DNA of 38,513 bases from Sulfuricurvum sp. PC08-66. GTDB taxonomy: Bacteria; Campylobacterota; Campylobacteria; Campylobacterales; Sulfurimonadaceae. Numbering within the stretch: the stretch's first letter is position 1; each line of letters opens with the position of its first letter. Position numbers and translations under genes: made by a program. The notes below the pieces were generated by a model. That model made no database searches. It saw only the letters and a list, made by a program, of their open reading frames with translations, and had not been told where the DNA came from. The stretch covers positions 1 through 38,513 of the forward strand of contig JQIT01000014.1 of the NCBI GenBank assembly GCA_000830255.1. The letters are read 5' to 3'. Of this stretch, positions 25,120 through 35,223 are shown one piece after another.

Positions 25120-28100
25120 GCCGCTATGTAGCAGCGCTCTCTTTTTTTGTCCTTTTTGCGTGGGGGTATGAGAGCGTTACGTTACCTGCATCCCAACTCT
25201 TTGAGGTGGTACAGCCCGCTGGCTACTGGGTAGGAGAGGGTACATCGCAGGAGATGTATACACGCTATGTGGAGGGAAAATTCACCCCATTGCCCCCTAT
25301 AGCGCAGAGTCTAGGGTACCAAGAGGCACCTGTATGGATAGCCATTGAGGGTATCCATCACGCGCTCTATCCACAACTACTCTCCCTCATGAACAGTGCT
25401 CTAGAGGAGGTGACACTCTATGTTTATGAGGAGGGCAGACTCATCGAGGTGGAGCGTAGTGGTGCACTCGTACCACAGCACCTCAAAAAGTACCAGAGCT
25501 ATTACCCTAGCTTTCTTCTCTCAGGGCAGACAAAACCTCTCACCTATATCCTCTCGATTCGCGCTTCGAGTCCTCTCTTTTTTTCATTTGTTATAGCCAG
25601 AGAGTCCTATGTTTTGCAGATGAAGATGCGAGAGTATGCGGTGCATCTGCTTTTTGTCGGGCTTTTTGTCGGGCTCTTTTTCTACAATCTTTTCCTCTTC
25701 TTCTCAACCAAAGAGTCTATTTATGGACTCTATACCCTCTACATTTTTTCGCTCTTTGCATGGATGAGTGCAACAGGTGGGTATTTTGCCGTATGGCTCC
25801 AATCGCACCTAGAGTGGCAAAATGTCTTAAAAACAGCAACCTTTTTGACGACCGCATTCCTACTACAGCTCTTCACTCTACACTTTTTGAATATCAAAAA
25901 GCACAATAGACCTCTCTATTGGACGGTAGTGTGGGTAAGCGCCGTAGGGTTTTTACTGCTCATAGGCATGGGGCAAGGATGGGTGTGTGTCGAGACGGGA
26001 TTGATGGTATCGACGGGGATGGTGCTTTTCAATCTTCTCGTGGGAATTTTTTGCCATTTTCGTGGCTGTAGTGTCGCCAAGTACTATGTCATAGCATCGG
26101 GAGGCTTTTTCGTAGGGGTCGTAATTCTTGTGGGGATGGTGCTAGGGTGGTGGGCATACACGCGCTACACCCATTCAGCAATGGTGTTGGGTGCGGCATG
26201 GGAGATGCTGCTCTTAGCCTTTGCACTAGGGGGTAGAATCAAACACCTGCAAGAGGAGCGCAACAGTGCCCTCGTCAAAGCCGCTACCCAAGAGAAGGTG
26301 CTCTTTTTGCAGTCGCGCTACGCAGGGGTGGGAGAGCTTATCGGCAATATCACACACCAGTGGCGACAACCCTTGGGAGAGATAGGCTCTATTCAGACTA
26401 ATCTCAAAGCCTCGATACTTTTGGGTGGGGGAGTTAGCCGTGAAAAGGTGCTAGGTGCTATCGAGCAGAGCTACACGATTTTGCATCACCTCTCCCAGAC
26501 GATAGAGACCTTTTATCGATTCTTCCGCTACAAAAAAGAGGAGAACCAAGCCTTTGAGATAGGGGAGCAAATCGCCAATATCCAACGCATGGTGCACTAC
26601 TCTTTTGAGACAGAGCACATTCGGTTTATCTGTGATTTTGACCAAATTCTCCATGCCCATGGAGACAAAAACGAGTTCGCGCATGCACTCTTGAATATCG
26701 TGCTCAATGCCAAAGAGGCACTCGTAGCGCGTGCTATTGCCAAGCCGTGGGTGAAGGTAAACTACTATGCCACTCCCAAAGCGGCTGTCATAAGGATAGA
26801 GGATAATGCAGGAGGTATCACACTCTCCCCTATCGAACAGGTCTTCGTCTCCTATGTCTCGACCAAGCAGGAGGGTACAGGTATAGGACTCTATATGACC
26901 AAGATGCTTGTCGAGCGCTCGATGCATGGGCGTATTGGTGTCGCCAACGGTCCCCATGGCGCTATCTTTACCATAGAGCTTCCACTCTCGCAAGGGCAAA
27001 AACTCTCTGCCCTTAGCTTCACAGAGGCTATCGAGGAGGTGCAGGCGAAGCGTATCAGTACCCTAGAACAAGCCCTCAAAGAGCGTCTCTCGCTGGAGGC
27101 ATCACTGAAAAAATGGGCAGATATTTTCGCGCAGGCACGATGGGGAATTGCTGTCTATTTGGTGCGTGAAGAGCGCTTCGAGCTTATCAATCCCGCCTTT
27201 GCATCACTCTATGGCTACGAAGAGCGTACGATGGTGCGTATGAATCTCATGGGGCTCACCGCACCCTCTGAGCAAGCGCACTTATCTGTAGAATACGCCA
27301 TCTTGGCTACGCAAGGCTATGTCACCTTCGAATCGCTCCATCGACACAAAAACGGCACCCTTTTTCCTGTCCATATCGAGGTGATGGTCGCCCAAGATAC
27401 CCAAGGAGAGGTGCTCTATCACATCATCAATGTGTGGGATATCAGTGACCAAAAAGCTTCAGATGAGCTACTCAAACTTAAACGCTTCGCAATCAACCAC
27501 ATCCATCAAGCGGTCTTTTTGAGTGACACAGTGGGGAATATTCACTACGTCAATGAGGCTACCTGCCAAATGTTGGGCTATACGCGGGAGGAGATAGTGG
27601 GGATGACGTTACACGACATCGACCCCGATTTTGAAGCATTTATGCAAGAGCGAGAGGGGGTGCTGAATCCCTACAATATTGCCCCTATGCGACGCTATCA
27701 CCGTCGCAAGGATGGCACGCTCTTGCCTGTGGAGCTTGTAGGGAGTGTGCTTGATTTTCAAGGTAAGCAGTACGCTATTACCTTTGTCGAGGAGATAAGC
27801 GAACGACTCAAAACCGAAAAAGAGATACATCAACTCATCGCCGCAATGGACAATGCAGGGGATGCCATCTATATCGCCGACCATAATCGCACCATCACCT
27901 ATGTCAATGAGGCGTCGTGCAGAATGCTAGGCTACACCAAAGAGGAGCTAGTGGGAAAACCGCTCTCCTTTGTGACGGCAGATATGAACGACGAAGAGCT
28001 CAAACGTTTTCGCCAAAATTACCGTGAGGGGCAGACCAATTTTCGCGGTCGTCATCGCCACAAGGAGGGTCATGAAATCGACGTAGAGGTATCGGTGCGC

Positions 28101-30152
28101 TATTTCGAATACGAAGGTGAACGCATCGGTGTCACAAGTGCACGTGATATTACGGCACAGCTAGCCCAAGAGCGTGAACTCAAGCTCACCTTCCAAGCAA
28201 TGGACAATGCGGGGGATGCTGTTTATATCTTCGGTGAACATGGAGTCATTGTCAAAGCCAACCGTGCAGCCCAAGAGATGCTAGGCTACAGCGAAGAGGA
28301 GATAATAGGACATAATGCACTTCTCTTTGACCATACAATAAACGAAGAGCAACTTCAAGTGATGGCAGAGACATCTATGCGGGATGTGCCTGTTTCGTTC
28401 GATGCGGTACATACGCGCAAAGATGGCACGCAGATAAATGTGCGTATCAGTAGCCGTAATTTTATGATTGGAGATATACTCTTTGCCGTCTCTAGCGTGC
28501 GTGACATCACGGCACAGCTAGCCCAAGAGCGTGCCTTGCAAGAGAGCTTCCTCAAGTACAACACCCTCGTCGACCACCAAACCGACTACATCAGCCGACT
28601 CGATTTAGAGGGTCGCCACACCTTCGTCAACAAAGCTATTTTACGTATCTATGGTGTCGAGGAGTCCTATTTCCTAGGGCGTACCGTTGTCGAAACAGAC
28701 CCTCATCCACACAGTGTGCTCTTGCACCAAAAAATTCTCGATACGATTCAAACGGCTACACCCCAAAGTATCGAGATAGAGTATCCCATGCCAGACGGAG
28801 GGATTTTTGTCGTGGAGTCGCGTCTCATTCCAGAGTTCGATGCGCAGGGTAAGATGGTAAGTATCCTTGGTATAGCACGTGATGTGAGTAAGTTCAAACG
28901 TCTACAAAACGAGCTTCAAGTACTCATAACAACCTTAGAAGCACGTGTCGCAGCTAAAACCCAAGAGCTACAAGAGAGTCTCTCGTTCGTCGAAGACATC
29001 ATCAATGCCATTCCCGATTTGCTCTTCGAAATCGCACCCGATGGTACCTATGTGGGTGTGTGGGCGCAAAACGAGGAGATACTTGTAGCACAGCGCGCGA
29101 CACTCTTGGGCAAAAATTTCAAAGATATACTGCCCCCCGATGCAATCGAAACCTCTCTGCGCACCATGCGTGAGGTCGATGAGAAGGGACATTCGCTAGG
29201 CAATGTCTACGCTCTTGAGTTGCCCGATGGGACACATTGGTTCGAGCTATCGGTGACCAAGAAAAAATCGACAGGTACTTATATCACCCTCTCGCGTGAC
29301 ATTACGGTACGCAAAGTACTTGAGGCGCAATTGGACAAAGAGCGTAGATTTCTTGTCGATGCACAACGAGTTGCCCATACAGGTAGCTGGTATCTTGATA
29401 TTCCTAACGGTCTTCTCACGTGGTCAGATGAGACCTATCGTATATTCGAACTCGAAAAAGAGGGCATAGAGGATTTGCACAAAACCTTCTACGAGCATGT
29501 CCATCCAGAGGATCGAGAGAGCGTGGAAGCGCCCTATATCGAATCGCTGCAAACCAAGCTACCCTATCAAGTAGAGCACCGCATAGTGACTGCTAAGGGC
29601 AAGCTCAAATATGTCATCGAACGGTGTGAAAATTTCTATGACGATGAGGGAAGGGCGCTCTACTCCATAGGCACCGTCCTAGACATCACCGAGCGCAAAA
29701 AAGCGGAAGAGCACATCAAAGAGCTAAACGCTACCCTCGAAGAGAAGGTCAAAGAGCGTACAGTTCAGCTGATGCAGACCAATATCGCACTGCGTGAAAG
29801 TGAAGCGCGCTACCGTGAAATTTTTGAAAACACCTCCGATGCGCTCTATTTGTTGGAGGTAACACCTGAGGGGCGCTACCGCAATGTCGCTTTCAATGCC
29901 GCTTTTGAGCGCTCTACGGGCATCCCTAGAGAGGCACTCGTAGGGCGATACGTCGATGAGTTCGGGGACGAGGAGAGTGTACGCGCAAGCACTGCCAAAT
30001 ACGACCGCTGTGTCGCCGAGCAGATACCTATCGAGGAAGTAGCGGTGATAAATGTCCCCGCAGGACGCAAAACCTACCACTCGACACTCATTCCTATCAA
30101 GGATACTTCGGGACGTGTGGTACGCATCATCGGCTTGACGAGAGAGGGGTGA
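25116..30152 (+). CDS. 7TM sensor histidine kinase with eight C-terminal PAS domains
   Basis: A 1678-aa membrane sensor kinase. A signal peptide (1-17) is followed by a periplasmic 7TMR-DISM-type extracellular domain (about 25-170), seven membrane helices (about 175-390), a kinase core with phospho-His414 in GNITHQWRQPLGE, and HATPase boxes (NIVLNAKEAL, EDNAGGI, GTGIGLYMTKML; ending near 625). After that come eight PAS domains to the end, separated by short coiled coils; PAS3 and PAS4 are close repeats of each other (both contain AMDNAGDA and DITAQLAQER). No receiver, GGDEF or second kinase follows, so the output is the core kinase, which lies upstream of the PAS array. That order is unusual, as PAS domains normally precede the kinase. 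It overlaps the regulator gene by 4 bases. The last PAS ends abruptly at RIIGLTREG. Confidence 0.92.
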   Translation: MSRYVAALSFFVLFAWGYESVTLPASQLFEVVQPAGYWVGEGTSQEMYTRYVEGKFTPLPPIAQSLGYQEAPVWIAIEGIHHALYPQLLSLMNSALEEVTLYVYEEGRLIEVERSGALVPQHLKKYQSYYPSFLLSGQTKPLTYILSIRASSPLFFSFVIARESYVLQMKMREYAVHLLFVGLFVGLFFYNLFLFFSTKESIYGLYTLYIFSLFAWMSATGGYFAVWLQSHLEWQNVLKTATFLTTAFLLQLFTLHFLNIKKHNRPLYWTVVWVSAVGFLLLIGMGQGWVCVETGLMVSTGMVLFNLLVGIFCHFRGCSVAKYYVIASGGFFVGVVILVGMVLGWWAYTRYTHSAMVLGAAWEMLLLAFALGGRIKHLQEERNSALVKAATQEKVLFLQSRYAGVGELIGNITHQWRQPLGEIGSIQTNLKASILLGGGVSREKVLGAIEQSYTILHHLSQTIETFYRFFRYKKEENQAFEIGEQIANIQRMVHYSFETEHIRFICDFDQILHAHGDKNEFAHALLNIVLNAKEALVARAIAKPWVKVNYYATPKAAVIRIEDNAGGITLSPIEQVFVSYVSTKQEGTGIGLYMTKMLVERSMHGRIGVANGPHGAIFTIELPLSQGQKLSALSFTEAIEEVQAKRISTLEQALKERLSLEASLKKWADIFAQARWGIAVYLVREERFELINPAFASLYGYEERTMVRMNLMGLTAPSEQAHLSVEYAILATQGYVTFESLHRHKNGTLFPVHIEVMVAQDTQGEVLYHIINVWDISDQKASDELLKLKRFAINHIHQAVFLSDTVGNIHYVNEATCQMLGYTREEIVGMTLHDIDPDFEAFMQEREGVLNPYNIAPMRRYHRRKDGTLLPVELVGSVLDFQGKQYAITFVEEISERLKTEKEIHQLIAAMDNAGDAIYIADHNRTITYVNEASCRMLGYTKEELVGKPLSFVTADMNDEELKRFRQNYREGQTNFRGRHRHKEGHEIDVEVSVRYFEYEGERIGVTSARDITAQLAQERELKLTFQAMDNAGDAVYIFGEHGVIVKANRAAQEMLGYSEEEIIGHNALLFDHTINEEQLQVMAETSMRDVPVSFDAVHTRKDGTQINVRISSRNFMIGDILFAVSSVRDITAQLAQERALQESFLKYNTLVDHQTDYISRLDLEGRHTFVNKAILRIYGVEESYFLGRTVVETDPHPHSVLLHQKILDTIQTATPQSIEIEYPMPDGGIFVVESRLIPEFDAQGKMVSILGIARDVSKFKRLQNELQVLITTLEARVAAKTQELQESLSFVEDIINAIPDLLFEIAPDGTYVGVWAQNEEILVAQRATLLGKNFKDILPPDAIETSLRTMREVDEKGHSLGNVYALELPDGTHWFELSVTKKKSTGTYITLSRDITVRKVLEAQLDKERRFLVDAQRVAHTGSWYLDIPNGLLTWSDETYRIFELEKEGIEDLHKTFYEHVHPEDRESVEAPYIESLQTKLPYQVEHRIVTAKGKLKYVIERCENFYDDEGRALYSIGTVLDITERKKAEEHIKELNATLEEKVKERTVQLMQTNIALRESEARYREIFENTSDALYLLEVTPEGRYRNVAFNAAFERSTGIPREALVGRYVDEFGDEESVRASTAKYDRCVAEQIPIEEVAVINVPAGRKTYHSTLIPIKDTSGRVVRIIGLTREG

Positions 30153-30193
30153 AGTTTCAAGCATATGAGTGTCTCATAGACTCTTTGCAAACG

Positions 30194-30209
30194 TGACCAA
30201 AGTGTGACC
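30194..30209 (+). promoter_or_regulatory. Tandem TGACC repeat, 11-bp period, before the GGDEF/EAL gene
   Basis: TGACC AAAGTG TGACC lies in the 106-base gap between the kinase and GGDEF/EAL genes, about 50 bases before the start codon. It matches the spacing and core of the repeats upstream of the PAS gene (14467-14482) and of one MCP (10389-10404). It suggests that the second gene has its own regulated promoter. Confidence 0.4.
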
Positions 30210-30258
30210 GCCTACTCGGTACTATTTAGCCCTCAAATTATTCGTCACGGGATGGGCT

Positions 30259-33200
30259 ATGAAACTACTCAAGGAAGAGCAAACACCACAGAGTGCTTCG
30301 CACAAAGTGCAAGATGTTTCACCGCTCTTTGCGACACACGCACAAGAGCAGTTGACACAGCATCTCTCACCGCTTTTCCTCTCCTCTATGCTCAAAAAGC
30401 TCAATGGCAGCCAAAAACTTCTCCAAGAGAGCAATACGAAATTTCAACAAATTTTTGACAACAGCGTCGATATCATCTATTTCGTAGAGGTGACACCCGA
30501 AGGGCGTTTCATCCACCTCGATGTTAATGCGGCGTATGTTAAGGCAGTTGGGATGCCCTATGAAGTAATTGTAGGACACTATGTCGATGAGATAGAGAAT
30601 GTTTCATTTCGCAAAACGCTCTTGGACAAATACAGCAGCTGTTTGAAGGCTGGAACGCAGGTAGATTATATCGCGCAGTACAGCTTCTCTCACTCGTCGT
30701 GTACCTATCACTCTACCCTCTCTCCTATTCGTGATGCATCGGGGCGAATTTACCGTATCGTAGGTGTCGCACGTGATATCACCGCGCTCAAAGAGCAGGA
30801 GATGGCGCTCATGGGCAAGGAGCAGGAGTACCGCACGATTATGGAGAATGCACCCGATTATGTGGCGCGTTTCGATAGTCAAGGGCGCCTTTTTTATACC
30901 AATCCTCCTTTGACTACACTGCTAGAGAGTCTTGGCAAAGGTGATGCTATTTCGCACACTCCTGCACAACTCTCCAAGAGTGGCAACCTCTATGTACTCG
31001 ATAGAACCATCCAAAATGTCCTCAAAAACGGCAGACTCGAACAACTCATCCTCTCTTACCCTACCGCGCAAGGCAATATCGTCTATCAGGAAATCGTCTG
31101 TGCGCCTGAGCGTACACTGCGTGGCAAAATCATCGGGGTGTTGGCGTTTGGGCGCGATGTGACTGCACGTATCGAACTCCAAGAGGCACTACTGACACAA
31201 GAGCGAAATGCGCGTATGCTTATCGAAAACATTCCTGATCATATCGTGCGCTACGACAGGGCATGCAGAGCTATCTATGTGAGTCCTTCGATGGAGCGTG
31301 TCTTTGGGGAGGGTGGACTCGAAAAGTTCTTGGGCAAGACCCCTTTGGAGGGGGACGATACACAAGCGGCATACCTCGACTATGAAGCCTCGATACGCAA
31401 AGTAATCGAGAGTGGTGAGACGTGCGAATTGGAGATGACGCTTCATGGTCCAGATGGAACGATGCAGTACCATTTTGTGCGCTTTGTCCCTGAAAAAGAT
31501 AGGCTAGGTAATCTCGTGAGCGTGCTTGCCATAGGTATGGATGTGACGCAAGCACATGAGCAAGAGATGGCGTTGCAAGCCCAAAAAGAGGCCTATTACT
31601 CCTTGGCAGAGAATGTCCCTGACAATATTGCGCGATGGGATACCCAAGGACATTATCTCTATATCAATCCTACGCATGAAAAGACTATAGGCAAAAGCCT
31701 CCAAGAGATAGTAGGGACTCCAATTCCACCCTCGCACACAGAGGTTTGGGCAGCTATGAATGAGGCTTTGTCGGGTGTGACCAAAACGGTACGTCAACAT
31801 GTCGTAGATGAGCAGGGTGGCGTTACGATACACGATGTTACCGTCACTCCCGAATATGATAGTCAGGGAACTATCGTGAGTCTCTTGGGACTGGGTCGAG
31901 ATGTGACCCAAATTGTCCAGCTCCAAGAGGCACTCAAAGAGCGTGAAACACACTACCGTAACAGTAGCAATTTACTCTCGGCTGTACTAGAGAGTTCACC
32001 CGATGTGGCTGTCTTCGCCCTCGATAGCTCCTATCGCTATGTGGCGTTCAATCAAAAGCATTTTAGAGGGATGCAGGTGATGTGGGGGTGTGAAATTGCC
32101 GTCGGGATGAATATGCTCGAGTGTATTACCGATGCCAAGGATAGACGAAAAGCCAAAGCCCTCTTCGACCAAACACTCGTGGGAGAATCCTTCATCGATG
32201 AGGCGCAATACGGAGAGGAGAGACTCTCGCGTAGCTATTGGGAAACCTACTATGCTCCTGTGCTCGATGAGCGCAAAAAGATCGTGGGGCTTACCTGCTA
32301 CAACATCAATATTACCGACCGTAAAGCCCAAGAGCAAAAACTCCAAGAGACCAAAGCAAAACTCTCTTCGGTTATTGCCACTATTCCAGATTTGGTTTGG
32401 GTTAAGGATGCAGAGGGTGTCTATCTACTGTGCAATGAGGCTTTTGAACGCTTCTTCGGTGCACCTGCATCAGAGATTTTGGGCAAAACCGACTATGACT
32501 TCATCGCCAAAGAGCAGGCAGATTTCTTCCGTCAAAAAGATAGAGAAGCGATGCAAGCGGGTGAAATGCGCATCAATGAAGAGGAGATAGTTTTTGCCCA
32601 TAATGGGCAGCATGCTATCTTGGAGACGCGAAAAGTACCTGTCTATGATGGCAAAACCTTCATGGGAGTCTTGGGTATCGGTAGAGATATTACACAGCGT
32701 AAAATCCAAGAGGAGCAGCTTGCGCTTCTTTCACACGCGATTAATAGCGCGTCGGAGATGATATTTCTTTTGCGTACCGATGTGCCGCAGTTTGTCTATG
32801 CCAATACGGTAGCTTCTCAACATTTGGGCTATACCCATGAAGAGCTTATTGGTGGGATGGGGGTCTATGATTTGGATCCCCACCTCAAAGACCCAGAGCG
32901 TTGGAATAGCTTCGTTGCGCGGCTAAAGGAGCTTGGCGACATTACGATGTACACCGAGCACCGCACCAAAAAGGGTGATATCTATCCTGTTGAGTTGCGC
33001 TTAAGTTTTGTCAAACACGATGTCAAAAATTATATATTAGCAATTGCCAAAGATGTGACCGCTCAAAGAGCGCAAGAGGCAGAGCTCATTGCCAAAGAGC
33101 GCCATTTTCGCTCTCTCGCAGAGAACTCTCCCGATGTTATCATCCGATACGACCTCAATGGAGTCTATCAGTATGCAAACCCTAGTGCTGTAGAGCTCTT

Positions 33201-35163
33201 TGGCAGACCCTACGAGGAGATAGTGGGTAAAAATGTGCGTGAGACCGCCCCCGCTTTTATGCTCCCATTTTTGGCAGAGTATTATGACCTTTTGGAGAGG
33301 CTTATCCAAAAAGGAGAGAATGGTTCCCACCAAATGGCATTACCCGATGGCAAAGGGGGTATGCTCTATCACTCTGTAGAAATAATTCTTGAAAAAGATG
33401 CCAACAATGAGCCCATCAGTGTATTGACGGTAGGACGCGATATTACGCAACAACACCGCATGCACCAAGAGCTTCAAGAGAGCCAAAAACGTCTCATCGA
33501 GGCGCAACGCATCGCAAAAATAGGGAGCTGGGAGCTGGAATTTCCTAGCTTGAAGCTCTTGTGGTCGAGTGATATCTATACGATTTTTGAGATAGAGCCA
33601 CAACTATTCGAGCCATCGTATGACCATTTTCTCAATGCTGTTCATCCTGAAGATCGTGAAATGGTCGATGTCGCTTTCGCGCAGTCACTCTCTACGAAAA
33701 CCCCCTATGACATCGTCCATCGACTCCTCATGGCAGATGGGCGTATCAAATATGTGCATGAAAAAGGACAGAGTTTTTACGACGAGCAGGGAGAGCCACT
33801 ACGCTCTTTTGGCACCGTCCAAGACATCACCCACCAAAAAGCAGTCGAGAAAAAAATCGAATATTTGGCGCACCACGATGCCCTCACAGGACTACCTAAT
33901 CGCCTCTTGACACGTCAACGCACCCAAGAAGCGATTGAGCGTGCCGCTTTGGCAGGCACACAAGTGGCACTCCTCTTCATTGATTTGGACGGCTTCAAAA
34001 TCATCAATGACACGATGGGACATACCGTGGGCGACAGTATGCTCAAGATGGTCGCCAATCGTCTAGCAGAGGGGATACGTCCTATCGATACCATAGGACG
34101 ACAAGGGGGCGATGAATTTTTGCTCCTCATGGCGAACATTGATACGCCAGAGGATGCCATCGCGTCGGCACAGCATATTGTCGAGCGCTTTGAACAGCCC
34201 TTCGTCATCAATGAACAAGCACTCTCTATTTCAGCCTCGATTGGTATCGCGCTTTTTCCTATGCATGGAGAGAGCTTCGAGCTACTGTTGCAAAATTCAG
34301 ATACCGCCATGTACAAGGCGAAAGAGCAGGGCAAAAACACCTATTGCCTCTATACCCAGCAGATGAGCCATCACCTCAAAGGACAATTGCGTCTCCAAAA
34401 CGACCTCAAATGGGCGCTGCATTGTGGAGAGTTTTTCTTGCACTATCAGCCTCAAATCAATTTGGAATCGCACACCGTTGTAGGTGCAGAGGCGCTTTTG
34501 CGATGGAATCATCCGCAATTGGGCATCATTTCACCTGCAGAGTTCATCCCTTTGGCAGAGAGTACGGGTGCTATTGCTTCGATAGGGCAGTGGGTCATCG
34601 AAGAGGCGTGTGCCCAAGCGGTGCGATGGCATCGTCAAAACATTCCTATTACGATTGCGGTGAATATTTCAGCGGTGCAGTTCAAGCGCGGAGATTTGGA
34701 AAAAATCGTCAAAGATGCACTGCATCACTCCAAGCTTCCTGCCTATTTCTTGGAGCTGGAGCTTACCGAGTCTATACTCATTAGTGATACGGACAATGCA
34801 TTGCGCACTTTACGCGCCCTCAAAGAGATAGGGGTGAGGCTCTCTATCGATGATTTTGGGACGGGGTACTCATCGCTGTCCTATCTCAAGCGTTTTGCCG
34901 TCGATAAGCTCAAAATTGACCAATCCTTCGTACGCGATATTTTACGCGACCCCGAAGATGCTGTCATCGTGCGCACCATCATACAAATGGCAAAGAGCCT
35001 CAATCTCGTCTCGATTGCAGAGGGGGTTGAAAATCGTGAGGTGCTTAATGTGCTAGAGATGCTTGGGTGTGATGAGGTGCAGGGGTATCACTTCGCCAAA
35101 CCGATGCCAGAGGATGAGTTTGAGAGCTTCTATCGTCATTTTCTTCTTTTGAAAAATAAATAA
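30259..35163 (+). CDS. Multi-PAS diguanylate cyclase/phosphodiesterase (GGDEF-EAL)
   Basis: A 1634-aa soluble cyclic-di-GMP enzyme with no membrane segment. Nine PAS domains fill residues about 55-1200, each ending in a 'GxxRDIT'-type strand; the ninth (IAKIGSWELEF... VHPEDREM) is of the PAS_3 type. The GGDEF domain (about 1200-1365) has an intact active site GGDEF at 1283-1287 and an inhibitory I-site RPID at 1274-1277, five residues before it. The EAL domain (about 1380-1630) has EALLRW (E1411), NISAVQF, ELTES, DDFGTGYSSL and AEGVE, so metal ligands look kept. Both synthesis and hydrolysis may be possible, with PAS inputs deciding. The first PAS is a close relative of the last PAS of the upstream kinase. 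It sits 106 bases after that gene. Confidence 0.94.
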   Translation: MKLLKEEQTPQSASHKVQDVSPLFATHAQEQLTQHLSPLFLSSMLKKLNGSQKLLQESNTKFQQIFDNSVDIIYFVEVTPEGRFIHLDVNAAYVKAVGMPYEVIVGHYVDEIENVSFRKTLLDKYSSCLKAGTQVDYIAQYSFSHSSCTYHSTLSPIRDASGRIYRIVGVARDITALKEQEMALMGKEQEYRTIMENAPDYVARFDSQGRLFYTNPPLTTLLESLGKGDAISHTPAQLSKSGNLYVLDRTIQNVLKNGRLEQLILSYPTAQGNIVYQEIVCAPERTLRGKIIGVLAFGRDVTARIELQEALLTQERNARMLIENIPDHIVRYDRACRAIYVSPSMERVFGEGGLEKFLGKTPLEGDDTQAAYLDYEASIRKVIESGETCELEMTLHGPDGTMQYHFVRFVPEKDRLGNLVSVLAIGMDVTQAHEQEMALQAQKEAYYSLAENVPDNIARWDTQGHYLYINPTHEKTIGKSLQEIVGTPIPPSHTEVWAAMNEALSGVTKTVRQHVVDEQGGVTIHDVTVTPEYDSQGTIVSLLGLGRDVTQIVQLQEALKERETHYRNSSNLLSAVLESSPDVAVFALDSSYRYVAFNQKHFRGMQVMWGCEIAVGMNMLECITDAKDRRKAKALFDQTLVGESFIDEAQYGEERLSRSYWETYYAPVLDERKKIVGLTCYNINITDRKAQEQKLQETKAKLSSVIATIPDLVWVKDAEGVYLLCNEAFERFFGAPASEILGKTDYDFIAKEQADFFRQKDREAMQAGEMRINEEEIVFAHNGQHAILETRKVPVYDGKTFMGVLGIGRDITQRKIQEEQLALLSHAINSASEMIFLLRTDVPQFVYANTVASQHLGYTHEELIGGMGVYDLDPHLKDPERWNSFVARLKELGDITMYTEHRTKKGDIYPVELRLSFVKHDVKNYILAIAKDVTAQRAQEAELIAKERHFRSLAENSPDVIIRYDLNGVYQYANPSAVELFGRPYEEIVGKNVRETAPAFMLPFLAEYYDLLERLIQKGENGSHQMALPDGKGGMLYHSVEIILEKDANNEPISVLTVGRDITQQHRMHQELQESQKRLIEAQRIAKIGSWELEFPSLKLLWSSDIYTIFEIEPQLFEPSYDHFLNAVHPEDREMVDVAFAQSLSTKTPYDIVHRLLMADGRIKYVHEKGQSFYDEQGEPLRSFGTVQDITHQKAVEKKIEYLAHHDALTGLPNRLLTRQRTQEAIERAALAGTQVALLFIDLDGFKIINDTMGHTVGDSMLKMVANRLAEGIRPIDTIGRQGGDEFLLLMANIDTPEDAIASAQHIVERFEQPFVINEQALSISASIGIALFPMHGESFELLLQNSDTAMYKAKEQGKNTYCLYTQQMSHHLKGQLRLQNDLKWALHCGEFFLHYQPQINLESHTVVGAEALLRWNHPQLGIISPAEFIPLAESTGAIASIGQWVIEEACAQAVRWHRQNIPITIAVNISAVQFKRGDLEKIVKDALHHSKLPAYFLELELTESILISDTDNALRTLRALKEIGVRLSIDDFGTGYSSLSYLKRFAVDKLKIDQSFVRDILRDPEDAVIVRTIIQMAKSLNLVSIAEGVENREVLNVLEMLGCDEVQGYHFAKPMPEDEFESFYRHFLLLKNK

Positions 35164-35194
35164 ATTGTTTTAACGCTTTTTGGCTTATGATATG

Positions 35195-35208
35195 CGCAAA
35201 CATTTGCG
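35195..35208 (+). promoter_or_regulatory. Inverted repeat in the lemA leader
   Basis: CGCAAA-CA-TTTGCG is a perfect inverted repeat between a TATGAT-like -10 box (35186-35191) and the lemA ribosome binding site (AGGAG). It could be an operator or a small leader hairpin. Confidence 0.35.
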
Positions 35209-35223
35209 AAACAGGAGCCATCC

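Noticed and set aside
30204-30458. An 84-codon plus-strand frame overlapping the start of the GGDEF/EAL gene
   Set aside because: It is out of frame with a well-supported PAS protein, shows no family resemblance and has no good ribosome binding site.
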